Shown here: piece by piece, positions 43,851 to 55,926 of the stretch
Layout: every line of letters starts with the position of its first letter
How positions within the stretch are numbered: position 1 is the stretch's first letter
Assembly: GCA_033439685.1 (NCBI GenBank)
Contig: JAUEDM010000005.1
Location: 2,790,001-2,854,000, forward strand
Direction of reading: 5' to 3'
Length of the DNA stretch: 64,000 nt
Source: Apodospora peruviana
Taxonomy: Eukaryota; Ascomycota; Sordariomycetes; Sordariales; Lasiosphaeriaceae
Notes under the pieces: generated by a model
Told to the model about the DNA's origin: nothing
Databases searched by the model: none
What the model saw: the letters and a program-made list of their open reading frames with translations, nothing else
Translations under genes and position numbers: made by a program

Positions 43851-46172
43851 CTACCTACCTTGCACAATAATCCCCAACCCAGTAGCGCCACCATCACTAC
43901 CACCACCACCTGCACTAGTTTCCTTAATAGGAGCAGGTTCCAACAATAACCCTCGCTGCTGCTGCTGCTGTGCCGACCCCGGTGCCGTCGGCGATGGGCT
44001 AGTAGGACTGGTAGCAGTGGCGCCTTTCTCGTCGACATAATACCCCTCCTCTTCGTCGGCCGGCAGCCCCAGCGCGAGCCTGTGCCTTCTCGCGCGCTGG
44101 CGGGCAACCATGTACATGGCGGCCCAGCCGGCAATGATGATGGCCATCATCGGCAGGCAGATGGACATGAACAGACGGACGGCGGACCCGCGGACGACCC
44201 AGTCGGAGTCGAGCAGGCCCTCGTCGTTCCAGTTGAGCACGCCGCTGCTGAAGAAGGTCTGCGACTCCAACGAAGAAACTGTCAGGCTGGATGTGTCATA
44301 GTGACGATGATGATGATGCAAGAAAATCCTTACAGCGATAAATGTCCCCGGCAGAAAGATGAGCGTAAAGACGGTGATGACGTGCATCGAGAGCGTCTCC
44401 TGCTTCGTCTTCACGGCGATGTTGTGCATCTTGGCCGTCCACTTCATCATTTCCTGGGTCGATGTCTGGGCGAGCAGCGAGAAGGCTTTGGAGGACTGGA
44501 TGCTCGTGTGTTGGTTTAGGGACTCGAACTGTTATGATCAGAAACATGATTTTTAATTAGTAAATGGCAAATTCTCCAATACTCTTGAGACAAGGTACTG
44601 ATGTAGAAATAGAGTCACCGAGTGGCACATACAATCTGCTTGTCGTTGTCGATACTCCTCGACAGCGCCAACAGCCGGTGACGATGGACATCGAGATCGC
44701 GCTCGATGCTGCGCACGCGTCGAAAGAACAGCCTGACATCCCCACTGACTTCATCCTGCTTCATCAGCGAGGTGAATGCGTGTGACGTCGTGACGGTCTC
44801 GTATTGTTCCTTGATCTGCTCCACAACATCCTTATTCTGCTCGATGGCAACAATGGAGCGGTCGATCTCGTCTCCAGTCAAGCTCAGTCGCTGCAGCTCG
44901 CCGAACGAGAACCTCTCCTCAAGCTCCTGTAGCCTATCAGCCCCCGGGTCCTCACCGAGAGCGTTGCTGCTGCTTCCGCCTTGCGAGAGGTCCGAGCCTC
45001 TACGCGCTAATCCTGACGAGTTGCGGCGCAAGAAGCCAGACAATGTCCTGCTGCCAATGCGCCGTGGGCTCGTTGGGGGAGGGGGGGGAGGAGCGCTCTC
45101 ATGTACAGGCGATGCCGGTGTCAGGATTGCCGAGTCCTGTCGTTGGAATGTGCCGCGGCGGGATCCCATGGACTGTAGCGTGCTGCGCCGGACAAAAGTC
45201 TCGGCTAGCGGGACAGGGCTGGTGATGTCGGCCACGGGGGCCACTTTGGCCTCGACCGACTTGTTGCTGAGCGTCTCCTCCATATCGTTGATATAGGCGC
45301 CCCAGCTCTCGACGCACCACTCCAGCATAATCAAATGCGACTGCAAGCTGGCCATGAAGGAGGCCTCACGCGTCCTCGGCGCGTCGGGCCGCAGCCGTCT
45401 GTTCCTCTCGGGAGCCTGGATCATCCTCGTCGTCAGCTCGCGGTTCCCCTTGAGCAGGATAATCAAGCTCCGGCCGGTCTGCACGTCGAACGAGTGGCAC
45501 ATGGTGGCATGCCGCAGTGGCCACTGGTTCCGCTCCTCGGGTATATGGGTCTTCTCGACCGAGAGCAGATTGAAGGCGTGCTGCACCTGGACGCCCGACC
45601 GGCCGAGACTCGGGAGCTGGAAGGACGGGCTGCTGGCGTCGAGGTAGTTCTCGTAGCGGAAGATGGTGTACGCCAGGGGGTCAGAGCGGCGTTTGAATGT
45701 GGCCACCAGCTCGACAAAAGACGGCATCACCTGGTGATGGGTTAACAGCAGCGTGAGCTGTTCCCTGGAGCAGCCCAAGGGCTTGCGCGAGGACTGCGAG
45801 TGTAGGAAGACGAGTCGCCACCACGGGTCCTTCTCCGTCTTGTTCAGGGTATTTGCGAGGTCCTCGACACTGTCGAGCCTATGCGCCGGTTCGAAGGCTG
45901 TTATGAGAACATATCTCGACTTAGTATCGGTCAATATTTGTGAGCAGTGAGCTTATCATACCATTCTTGTCTTGGTGGAGGTCCCGGATGTAGAGGGAGC
46001 GGAACTCTTGGTCGAACAGACGGCCATCTTTCAGTATCGTCTGGAGAGACTTTAGTGAGTGACCGAATACATCTGTCCGCACGACGTTCAGGGGGTAGTC
46101 GGCCGACTCCTTGCAGGATCGAGTGAACTCTGCGGTGTTGGCCTCCGAGTTGCCGTCAAGCGGAGAAGACAT
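43851..46172 (-). CDS. CorA-like transporter-domain membrane protein, fungal type
   Basis: Model complement(join(43851..44258,44334..44528,44633..45897,45962..46172)), 692 aa. Introns of 75, 104 and 64 nt keep phase. The large N-terminal part carries the fungal CorA-like signature WWRLVFLHSQSSRKPLGCSR and EQLTLLLTHHQVMPSF. A Pro/Ser-rich linker at about 325-400 precedes a long helical stalk. The first membrane span (about 538-557) ends LPGTFIA-TFFSSG, interrupted by intron 3; this replaces the GMN motif of true CorA Mg2+ channels. The second span is at about 585-608, then a basic and disordered tail with a short poly-Gln. The family is expanded in Sordariomycetes, and ion transport has not been shown for this subfamily as far as I know. 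Confidence 0.85.
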
Positions 46173-46737
46173 GTTTGTCTGATAATACCGATGCTGTTAC
46201 ATAAATTCTTCTTGATTTGGATGTTGCAAAACCAGAAGGAAGAGACAGGAAAATCAATACGTGTGTTGCTAGACGTCGACGTGGAAGTATACTTGGTCTT
46301 TTGATGGTGTTATCTGTTATTGAGGGAACCTACGACGTCCTAGCATGTCGATTCACCGCAAGGCATTTCCCGCCCAGCAGCCCACTCCCCTGGGAGTCCT
46401 CCAAGACAGGCGGTGATGTGAGTGGCTCAGCCTGGGTCGGGGTAGTGGCGCATGATTCACACGGTTGTGGCACTGTCCATTTCGGGTTAATCAGTCCAAG
46501 GCCTCTCTTGCCCGGTCGCGGCCACTCAAATCGGCTCAATCCACACGAATCGCACAAGATGTGGATATGCGGGTTTCAGCGGTGCAACAATGCGGGCCAA
46601 TCATGTTAAGTTGTACAATTCTCAGCCGAGATGCTGACCTATCCAATCACTTCAAGCTGCCCAGTTTCTATCCCTAATTGCCCCTCTTCAATCCTTTTTC
46701 GTACAGGCTTTTCAGGCTTCCCTCTCACAAAGACCGC
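46173..46737. other. Intergenic, no supported gene
   Basis: 5' flank of the CorA-like gene and 3' flank of the 77-residue gene, both on the minus strand. No further gene seen. Confidence 0.45.
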
Positions 46738-47175
46738 CTAGAGATAGTCCGGGTTTTCCTCCGGGTGCTCATCCCGCACCTTGTCATCAATGTATTGTTT
46801 CTGATCCTAAAACGCTCCTGTCAACAAAACGGTTCTCCCATCGTTGGCTTTTTCTTGGGAATTTACTCGGCTTAGGTAATTTGGAACAAAGAAGATGTAA
46901 CGATTGGTTCCATCTTTGGACAGCTGTCAAGCAAAAGAATTTCGTCAGCTTTCAGCTTACATGAAGTTCGTGTTACGAGGTTGCGAATGAACCCACCCCA
47001 CTAAAGGGGCGAAAATGACAAAGGAAGAAGAGATGGAGAGAAAAAAGGGAAGGGAGCGAGGCCTCACCTGGATTTTAAAGTCGCTGTTGCCCGGAAAGAT
47101 CTTTCGTAAATACTGCTCCAGTTTATCAGCTTGCAGACGATACGTCTTGACATTATCCTGCACAAGCGGGGCCAT
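46738..47175 (-). CDS. Small conserved-looking protein, 77 aa, three exons
   Basis: Model complement(join(46738..46806,46867..46923,47068..47175)). Exon 1 (36 codons) starts MAPLVQDNVKTYRLQADKLE and ends KIQ before a GTGAGG donor. Exon 2 follows a TTGACAG acceptor and reads LSKDGTNRYIFFVPNYLSR. Exon 3 follows a GTAAAT...TTTTAG intron of 60 nt and reads DQKQYIDDKVRDEHPEENPD, then YL and stop. All junctions are phase 0, the codon text is protein-like throughout, and no exon is long enough to be found alone. Acidic, helical, no signal peptide. Family not recognised. Confidence 0.6.
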
Positions 47176-48236
47176 TCTGTCGTTGGGTTTGATGAGTGAT
47201 GGTTCCCGGACCCAGGCCCATGGGCAGGGTCCCCTTTTATCGTGGGCAACCCCGGCTCCTCCCTCCAGACTTGAGCCTCATTCTTGTCTGCACCTCTGCA
47301 TCTCTGACCAAGTCAGTCGGCGAGAAGTTCAGGCAAACTTCAGGCAACGTGCAGGCAGCAATTGCCTGGGGAAAAAAGCAGTGCCTCCCATCAGTCGGCC
47401 GCCCAGTACCACATCATTGGTCCTTACTGGTCAGCAGCAGAGCATCGTGGGGTCCCGCCAGGTGCATCACTGGACGTGCCTGGCACCCTGCTGCAGGCTC
47501 TCAGACGCCTCCCGCATGAACAGCCGCCGCGGCGATCGCTTGCTTATACGGATATGGCGATTGGAGGGGAGAGGCTCAGACATCAACCGAGGACGAATAC
47601 ATAGATGCATCACTTCATCTTCGTGTTCCATTTAATTCTCCGGGTCTTGATCAAGGTTTGTACACAAGGGCGGCATAGGTAAGACGAGCCTTTTATTTTT
47701 GCTTGGCCCGAGATACCTATCGAGGGTACATGGAACAGTCCATGGAACATGGGGCTCTCCACTAGACCTTACCCATTTCTCTCTTCACCCCAACCGGTAT
47801 CGCGGGGTAAGCTCACCACCGAGCTCCTCCCTCCTCCGAGGAGCGAGATTTCGAAAGTCAAGAAGCTTCTCCAAACAACAAGCACTTCTCGTCTAATCGG
47901 CCACCCATATTACCGTCGTGGCACCTTGCTCTGAAGGCTGGCTTGCTCGGCCCCCAATGCAACCCCTCTAACATTCAGCTTTTGGTCTCGTTGCTTCCAA
48001 GACCACCCATCTGCCCGTGCTGGGCCACACTCGTGCTCCCGATACCCATGCTTGTTTGGGGAAGCGATTGTCTCGTGCTCGTGCTCGATCCCATCCCCGC
48101 TCCCGTGCCTTTGCGGATGGGATAAGGCTCTCAAAACCTTCGTGCCAAATCACCACACGTTTTCCAGCTGATCAAAAAACTTCATCCTCATCTTTTTCTG
48201 ACACCTAGCGATCCGAAGTTTCCTCAACCCAGAGAA
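47176..48236. other. Intergenic, no supported gene
   Basis: Shared upstream region of the divergent 77-residue gene and the kinase gene. Several 60- to 200-codon frames (for example 47015-47635, plus) have no domain or codon bias. Confidence 0.45.
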
Positions 48237-48416
48237 ATGACTACACTTGTCACAGCTACGTCTTCCCCATCTCGTCAATCATCCGACCCGACAATTCAGT
48301 TTGACATCGCACCGCCGACCTTCCCCGCATCGCCCCTGTCCCTTTTCAGGGGGGTGTCATTGACCTCAGCCGAGAACGAGATTCCGAATCTCCAGGTTCA
48401 ACGGAGAGGGCCATGA
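48237..48416 (+). promoter_or_regulatory. Upstream ORF overlapping the kinase start codon
   Basis: A 59-codon frame from ATG 48237 whose stop TGA (48414-48416) overlaps the kinase start ATG (48413), forming ATGATGG. This arrangement can cause termination-reinitiation or repress translation. Alternatively it could be a missed first exon, but I found no splice that joins it in frame. Confidence 0.4.
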
Positions 48417-51400
48417 TGGCAGACAGCGGCGTCAATCCCGATCCCTTCTCCCAGTTCGCCGAGTTCGTCGTCGAGAATAAGCGCGCCGGTCGCGACATTA
48501 CCGGGAAGACGAAAGACTATGTTCCGTTTGAAGCTCTCACCAAACACTGGACGATTCGGCGCATCGTCGAGGTCCTAAATGCGTTCAGTCCGCGCCTCGA
48601 AGCCAATCCTCGCCTCATCCAAGACCACTACCTCCGCGTATTCTCTACCCTCGTCTCCGTCGGCCCGGACGCCGTGCGCAACTTGCGCAAGCAGTTCATT
48701 AGCAGAGAGTTGAGCGATGCCAAGCTCCCGCGATCCAGCATGCGGGGAGAGTGGCCAGAGACAAAGTTCCACAGCGACCTCTTCAAGACCATCTGCCCCC
48801 ATCAGTGGCAGTTCTTCCCTCTCGAGTTTGCCCAAGTCGGCCTCCAGGATCGCATTCTCGGCCCCGAATACATCCTGCCAATCGATGACCCCATTGTAAT
48901 TGCCCCGGGCAGCATTGCCGATGTCCAGCGTGTTGTCATCCACGACTCGTACAACAAGTTGGTACCAAAGGTCCGTCCACCCCTAACATGGCTCAGTGTC
49001 GCAATGTTCCTGTCGAAGCTGACGTGTTTGGTCTGCAGAGAGACGACGTTCCGGTGGAGCGCACCTTTGTCTTCAAAGTATACCATAACAAGGATTACGA
49101 GAGCTACTACGAGAATGAATGGGGCGCCTTGATGCGGCTCAACAACTCGCCGTCGCCGAATCTGGTCAAATGCTACGGATCCTTCCGGCAACAGGATCAC
49201 TGTTGCGTTGTTCTCGAATACGTCGATGGCGGGGATCTGCACAAGTTCTTCGAGCGGGAAAGCCCTCCCGAGACAGACAAGGAGGTAGCAATGTTCTGGA
49301 AGAGCCTGTTCCAAGTCTTCAATGGCTTGGACAAGATCCACCAACTGATGCAATATGACGGGCAGTTGATACAGGGGTAAGATACAAGTACCCGCCGCGC
49401 TCTTTGAACCTTATCTGGAGAGGGAAATCTAATGCCGATCCACCATCAGCATCCACGAGGACATTACGCCAGACAATATCCTCCTTATGAGAGGCAGCTC
49501 GGGCTCGCCGTATGACTTTACGCCTAAGCTTGCTGACTTTGGCTTGTTCAGCCGCGTCAGAACGTTCAAAAGGTCGCCGAGTGGGAAGCAACTGGGGTTC
49601 GACCATCGTGGGAACCAGCAATATAGTAAGCTTCATGCTCGCTTTTATTTCACCCTGCATATGGCATTCCCGACCACCCTCGCCCAGTTCTTCACGCAGT
49701 ACCAACTGACGCGCGAACGTGCTCTAGGCTCTCCCGAATGTAGTCATCACACCCCACAGCGTCAGAAGCGCACAAATCTAATTACTCCAGAGGCCGACAT
49801 CTTCTCCATCGGCGCCGTGTTGAGTCACACCTCGGCCTGGGTCGCAGGGGGCCCCGGTTTGCAAACCGAGTACTGGGAGATACGGAAGGCGTACCACGAA
49901 AAGAAGTTGCCCCGTTTTGTCGGCGGTGCCTATGAAGGCTGCTTTCACGACAGCATCGGTCCTCTCCCAGTCATCCGTGAGACTCACCGACAACTCATTC
50001 TACAACGGTGTCGCCGGTTCGATGACATCACCCCCGTCGTGCTTGACTTGGTAGAAAAGAGCATGTTGCTGGGGCCCGCGAAGAACCGCTGGCCGGCTGA
50101 AAACATCCTCGAGAAGTTTGAGTCGGCTCTGTTGATACCACAGTCGCCGCTACCCTCGCCCACCATGGCAACGCCCACGTTTGAACTTCCGCTGAGTACC
50201 ACGACCTCGGGGCTAACTGTCAGTCCGTCACCACTGTTCTCGCCCGGGGTGCCCTCACCGTCGACAGTGGATGGCGTATCCGTGAGGTCTGCTATCACCC
50301 CACAGCCATCCGCCAAACCTACGTCTTCCATAACCCCCGAGCAGGATCAACGGCCGCCATTGGTGCCAACATGGCAAGTCAATGCCGGGCCCAGCGGATC
50401 CTTGCCCATCTTGCGCGACGACTCGAAACTTACCGTGGAGACAGCATCATCCGCACATCCAGCCACCAATACGGACAGATCATCCGAGTACACGGCGCTT
50501 TCATCTGTGTCATCGTCCCAGCATCCCGTCAACGAAGCACCAGCATGCCTCACTTGCACCACCTCGCCCGTAATCACTGACGCGGCCGACCGCTTCAAGA
50601 ACATCAAGGTCGCCGACGTCAAAGGCTTCCACGCCGCCAGCAAGAACGGCACCCCGGCCGAGAAGGAGACCCAAGAACTAGTCAACTACCTCCGCCTCAA
50701 CCTCGGCGGGCGCGACCAGTTGTTTTTCATCGACGACTCGTCCGGCATGGGCGAGTACCACGACACTATCTCTGAAGGCTTTCTCGCGCTCTCGTGCATC
50801 GCCAAGCGCCTCGACCCGGACAAGGTCGAGCTGGTGTTCGCGTCCCAGCCCCGCAAGGTGTTCAAGGCGCGCAAGACGACGCGGCTGTACAAGCTGGTCA
50901 AAGCCCACGAGTACCGCGGCCACCGCCAGCTGATGGAGAACAAGTTTGGCGTTCTGATCGATCGGGTCATCATCCCGTACCTGCCGCTAAAATTCTTTGG
51001 CATCAACGTCAACCCGCGCGCGCGCAAGCAGCTGAGTGTGTACATTTTCACCGATGGCAACTGGGGAGAAGGGCAACAGAGTGTCGGGCTCCAGCGGCCG
51101 ATCAGGCGGCTGATGGAGGAGCTAAAGAAGAGGAATCTGGACCGGACGCAGGTCAGCTTGCACTTTGTGAGGTTCGGACATAAGGAGAATGGGAAGCGGT
51201 TGCTGGATCGGCTGGACAGTTTTGGGCAGCAGGATGACTGGTACGTCCCCCCCTCTCCCCCCACCCAATCTTGCATGAGTGGTTTTGATTCCGATGAGCT
51301 TCTGCTAATGAGTGTTGGCATATTAGTGATATTGTTGATGTGAAGCATATCAGGGGCAGCGTGGCAGCCATGGTCTGGGGCCCGCTGGATCGCGAAAACG

Positions 51401-51441
51401 ACGACATGCGCGAGAGGCCGTCGGCGGATATAGCCGCGTAA
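48413..51441 (+). CDS. Ser/Thr protein kinase fused to a vWA-like domain
   Basis: Model join(48413..48970,49039..49376,49450..49625,49728..51240,51327..51441), 899 aa; introns 68, 73, 102 and 86 nt. Residues 1-180 are an N-terminal extension. The kinase domain follows, with the ATP-binding lysine at about 199 (FVFKVYH), hinge VVLEYVDGGDLHKFF, catalytic loop HEDITPDN at about 301-308 (HED instead of HRD; Asp303 and Asn308 kept), DFG at 328-330 and SPE at about 360, where two exons meet. No clear Gly-rich loop is visible. Residues about 445-635 are Ser/Pro-rich. The C-terminal part opens LFFIDDSSGMGEY at about 688, a MIDAS-like DxSGM start of a von Willebrand A fold, and continues through VYIFTDGNWG. 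The architecture recurs in fungi; the target is unknown. Confidence 0.87.
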
Positions 51442-51919
51442 AATGGTTCGATACTTCTGTATTACTGGCTGCAGTGGTGTCTGGTAATACCCTTTTTGCA
51501 TTTGGTAGTTTTTTTTTCCCCTTCAGCGGCGTTGGATAATATGATACGATAGTAACAATATACCCCTTGGGAATTTGGCTTGGATTGTTATTTGGGAAGA
51601 CTAGGTAATTACTGTAATAAATACTACTGTATACGTCTATAGTTCGCGTTTCTTGGATCGGCTTGGATTCATTTCTCGGTTCCTCGATATTGTGAATGGA
51701 ATTAGCATTTCCGGAAGGTGATGGTGAGCCATGATGGTTAATGTTTGCTGGTGGACGAACTACCGTGGTAAGATTGGGTGTTGGCTAATAATCATAAATG
51801 AGCAGTACCGCCGAAGTCCACTGAGAAGTTCCGAAACTTCTTCGGTCTCATCATGGGCGGTACCCAAGGTTACCCATGGTCATCATGGTGCATCATCCTC
51901 CCGCTGCTCCTCGGCGTCG
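51442..51919. other. Intergenic, AT-rich 3' flank
   Basis: 3' flank of the kinase gene. A T-run lies at 51511-51518. Nothing else visible. Confidence 0.45.
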
Positions 51920-52461
51920 ATGTTCGCCACCCTCGACCGTGAGTCGAGCCACGCGGCCTGGATCGGCTTCCAGGCTATCGCGGCGGGCGGCACGGGGATC
52001 GTGTTCACCGCCACGCTGCCATCGATGCTCGCGCCACTGCCCCAGGCTGACGTCTCGGTCGCCACAAGGGCGTCTGTTGTTTTCAATGGCCAGTTTGATG
52101 TGCATCTGGGCGCGGTTTCGGATCCGGCGGTGTGGGTGATGCTGGAGGATTGGGCTGCGTATGGGCATGCGGCGTCGTCTGGGGCGGCGGAAAATGGTTT
52201 GGGTCGTTGTCTGAGCGGGATAAGGGGGAGGTTCTTGGTGTTTATGTGGCGGCGCTGAGGGTGGTTTGGCTGGTTATGGCGGTTGTGTCGCGCGTGGGGT
52301 TCTGCGTTTCTCTTCTTGAAAAACATGTCGGGCTTCGGAAGCAGAATGAGACGCAGTTTGGGCTTAGCAGTGGCAGTTCTGGTGATGGGGGAACTTCTTG
52401 CTTAACAAACATGGAGATAAGGTACAACATCGGAGGGACATGTCGGGAGGGAGATGGCTGA
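51920..52461 (+). pseudogene. C-terminal relic of an MFS transporter
   Basis: Starts at FATLDRESSHAAWIGFQ followed by GGTGIVFTATLPSMLAPLPQ, the late loop of fungal drug:H+ antiporter-type MFS proteins. The expected helix after VSVATRAS is deleted and the text jumps to VVFNGQFDVHLGAVSDPAVW. Near 52190 the frame shifts, and the next frame reads SLSERDKGEVLGVYVAALRV then VWLVMAVVSRVGF and LLEKHVGLRKQNETQFGL, the last membrane helix and tail. The first ten or so helices are absent from the window. It is clearly non-functional. Confidence 0.72.
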
Positions 52462-53947
52462 AATTTGGGGAAAAGAATTTTCGGATCAAATATTTCTGGA
52501 AAAGGCTTGCAGCAACGAAAACAGGCAGGAGCGTGGCCAGCAGCTGTTGCCGATATTAAGGATTTCCAATACTTCCCACCGCTCCCAACCATTTTCATTC
52601 AACTGGCACCAACTCCTTGGAGTACCCGCCTGTTCAGACTTCGTTGCTCATGCCACCATCACGGCTGAGTTCTTGTGAACTACAAAGCCCACCTCACTTT
52701 GGCGGGTCTTCATAAAGCAAGATGTGAAAGTTGATACGTAAAGTGCGGTGATCTGTCGCTCTCTTGGAAGCTGTGGTTTCGGGATTGGGTGTGGTTCTTG
52801 CTCTAGCCAACAATGAGCTCAGTCCTACCGGTCCGTCAGTGGTTCTTTAGAAAGCACCGATATGACCGCTATCCAGCTTGCAAGAAGATGATCTGGCTTT
52901 CTCGCAGAAAACATCATAAACCGCTCCTGTTAAACTCTACACCTAGACATAGTCCAGCACCAACGGGCGCGGATTGCGACGAGCTAATACAGGTCACCGA
53001 ACCACTGGTGGCCACCATCCCTCCTTTTTTATTTACAAAACACCGCTCTTGCGCTCGATCAGTTACACTGGGTAGGCGGCCTCAGCTTTGGTAGGGACAC
53101 TATGCCCCTGCTTGTATGGGAGCACCTCCATTGGTCGAATGCCGGGGACTTGTTCCATATGTGAAGCCGAAACCCGGCAGCCACGCTCTGAAGAAGCGCC
53201 ACAGTTAGTCTTACTGTTCCGCGTGGAAAGGGAAATATACGGGTGCGATGGTCTTACTATTTTCCCGCTTCGGGTGATCTGAGAATGAATCTGCATCGGC
53301 AGGCAGATCATAACACAACCACAACCACAACCAAGCGCACCGAGGCTTCGTTGAACCAAAAGCGCACCGAGGGGCTCGGGTCCACCTCAGCTGCGGTACG
53401 GTTTTACACCAATCATGACCAGCATTGAAGCCTCAAAGCCTCGCTCGCCCCACCAACGAACATGTGGAGCTGACCTCACCTCACCTCAGGCTGTTCTTGG
53501 CATTTTGCAGCAGAGAGGGTCTCTTGCCCTGCCACACAGCGATAAGCCGGGCAGCCATGATAAAGACTCGATGGCATTCACGTCTCTGATGGTCCAAACC
53601 CGAGGATCCGAGTAAGGGGTCCCTGAAGTGTCCTAACAAAAAAAAGAGACAACCAAGAAGAAACCTAGCAGCATTCAAATGATACCATGCTGATTAACGA
53701 TACGGAACGTTACCAGCCAGACTTTGTCAGCAACAATGTTATAGTATGTCTTTAGCCGGCCAAATCGCAATACCACCTGCCGTCTGGTTCTTAATATGGG
53801 AAAAGAGATCCAAGTCCTTGAGAGCTGAGGGTCGGATACAACCAGTGGTTACCTTGTAAATACCTTTTTGAGATGTCTCGGTGTTAATATATGCTTGCAA
53901 CCCGCCGACTTTTAACACATAATACTTGAATTCCTCAGCTACCTACC
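52462..53947. other. Intergenic, no supported gene
   Basis: About 1.5 kb with short ORFs only and CACAACCACAACCACAACC-type triplets at 53312-53332. Confidence 0.45.
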
Positions 53948-53954
53948 TATATAA
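53948..53954 (+). promoter_or_regulatory. TATA box of the small secreted protein gene
   Basis: TATATAA, 102 nt before the ATG at 54056. Confidence 0.5.
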
Positions 53955-54055
53955 CAACCCTCTCACAGCAAACTTCTTATGGCTTGGTTCTTGTTTTAAA
54001 CCTAACTGAACCTTCATTCTTGTCTAATTGGCCGGAAACAAGAACTTATTGAAAG

Positions 54056-54685
54056 ATGCGGTCCACCCACCCCTTCATCACCGCCATCATGACAACCCTC
54101 CTTCCCCTTTCCGCCTCCACAGCCTACAGCATCACCATCCCGCCACTCCAACCATGGGAGCTCTCTAAACTGAGCACCTTCTCTCCCTCAGGCTACCCAG
54201 GCAGCCTGCCCTACTCATCCATCTATGCAACTATCAGCGACCCCAACACGATCCCGCTCGGCAAGACCCGTTTCGGAGACGCAAGTTTCCCACCCTCGGC
54301 CGTCAACTGTTCGCTGCGCTGGGTCGGATTCAACGCCGTGGAAGAGCCCTGGAACATCATAACCCCTTGCACGGGAAGTCTGAACCACGGTCGCTGGACG
54401 ATGCAGATGCTTAAGCCTACTAACAACGCTACTGCCGGGTATAAGCCGTCTGGGACGACAAACTTTGCGCTCAAATTTACGCTCGAAGAGAGCATGATGA
54501 TGAACAATGCGACGCTGATTAGCCTGGTGTTTGAGGCAGAGAAGCGGTTTGCTGTCCCGGATAATATGAGTGGAGTGTGTGGCGGCAGTGGGGTGTGTAG
54601 CTGGGGGTTGAAGGATGGGTTGGGGGTGGTGTTGGTAGAGCAGGTGTTGAAGGAAACAAGGTGTTTGATGGGAGACTGTTATTAG
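54056..54685 (+). CDS. Small secreted protein with six cysteines
   Basis: Single exon, 209 aa. An N-terminal hydrophobic segment (about 8-24, ending STAYS) is a good signal peptide. The mature protein holds six cysteines, a number that would allow three disulfides, and several N-glycosylation sequons (NCS, NAT, NMS). Aromatic-rich beta-like text such as RWVGFNAVEEPWNI and HGRWTMQML suggests a beta-sandwich. I do not recognise a named family; similar secreted proteins are common in plant-associated ascomycetes and are often listed as effector candidates. It is the last intact gene before the decayed mobile region. Confidence 0.65.
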   Translation: MRSTHPFITAIMTTLLPLSASTAYSITIPPLQPWELSKLSTFSPSGYPGSLPYSSIYATISDPNTIPLGKTRFGDASFPPSAVNCSLRWVGFNAVEEPWNIITPCTGSLNHGRWTMQMLKPTNNATAGYKPSGTTNFALKFTLEESMMMNNATLISLVFEAEKRFAVPDNMSGVCGGSGVCSWGLKDGLGVVLVEQVLKETRCLMGDCY

Positions 54686-55430
54686 GTAGTGACCAGAAAA
54701 CATGAAAGTGGTATGGGCAAAGTTGTAAAGGCTTGGCAACGTCACGGTGATGTTGACATGGCGACGGAATAGGGGTATTTACATTATTCCACGGTACCTG
54801 AAATAACATGAATCTATTTCTGGTACCTTCAGGGGCTATAGTAATTAGTGATCAAAACATAAGCTGGGGCAATATGCAACAAAACCTTCAAACTACCTTG
54901 TAAAACGAAGTTTCAAACCCTTTTGAATTCTTTGAATTCAGTATCAAAGGTCCACACAGTGTTTTTCTTGCAGGTACTAACTAGAGGTTGATTAGTTACT
55001 AATATAGAATGGTGTAAATAGATGAAATAAGTTCGGGATAGCCTGGCTCAATAGGGTTATTTCCTGCCTGATTATATCACTGTCAATTGAGAATAGATAA
55101 CAGCAACTTTCTCGTTACGGATGGGCAAGGCACCGCAAATTCAACCATCTCAACGAGTTGACCAGGGGTGGGAAACGCAAAAATAAAGACAAAACCAATA
55201 ACGTTACCGAATAACCTCAACAACTAAAGTCCACTTCTTGATGTGTCACTACTTAGGCTAAACCAGTCCCGACATCAAATTAACAATAACAAATCCTGGT
55301 ACCAACTGAACCCTGCAAACCCATGACAATGGCCAGCAAACGGCGATTCATGAAAGAGGGGGACAATAGTCCGTGGTCGGTTGTCATCAACCAGACCCTC
55401 CAGCCTTCTTGCCACGTGTCCTTGACCTGC
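54686..55430. other. Intergenic, AT-rich; candidate left boundary of a mobile element
   Basis: Clearly AT-richer than the flanking gene, especially 54780-55270. No gene seen. If the DUF3435 gene belonged to a transposon, the 5' end could be here or between 55930 and 56200. Confidence 0.4.
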
Positions 55431-55926
55431 CTACTCCTTGCTCCCATGTCTCTCGTCTTTGTCCTTGGAATAGTCCTTGTGCTCGGAAGACTCATGATCA
55501 TCCTTCTTGGAGTTGAATTGGGGGCCCACGCTGCCCAGTAACTCGGTAGGCGATGTGGCCGCTGGTGGAAGAGGATGGAGGAGTATACCGTGAACCATCA
55601 CCAGGAGGCGGAAATTTATAGAATCCATGACGGTCGGCTGCCGGAAAATCGCCCTTTGCTGGCATTGACAAGTCGCGGGAGCTCGAGGCGGGCTGCGATG
55701 ATGCGTTCGATACAGGTATCCGCTGCCTGGAAACAAACTCGGAGTAACTAGAACTCGGTGGTTTAAAATATGGCGATTTGGCGCCGTAATGAGTTCGTGT
55801 TGTGCCTGTCAACGTCCCTGTCGGCGGTGGCTGCGGGTTGGAGGCCTCGGCCGGGCAACCTTTACCGGGGTGATCCTCCTGCTTACGCCTAGGACATGCT
55901 CTCGACTGTCGCTGTTCACGCGGCAT
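55431..55926 (-). CDS. Hypothetical Ser/Pro-rich protein with charged tail
   Basis: From ATG 55926 a Pro/Ser-rich frame runs 142 codons to TGA 55498. The frame of the last 40 codons is less gene-like than a neighbouring frame that reads QFNSKKDDHESSEHKDYSKD with G/C-ending codons to TAG 55431. A 40-nt intron 55562..55601 (GTGATG to CACCAG) would join complement(55602..55926) to complement(55431..55561) in phase and give 151 aa. A small frameshift is the other explanation. Contains a basic CPRRKQEDHPGKGCPAE segment. Family unknown. It is divergent from the broken recombinase gene at 56205. Confidence 0.45.
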
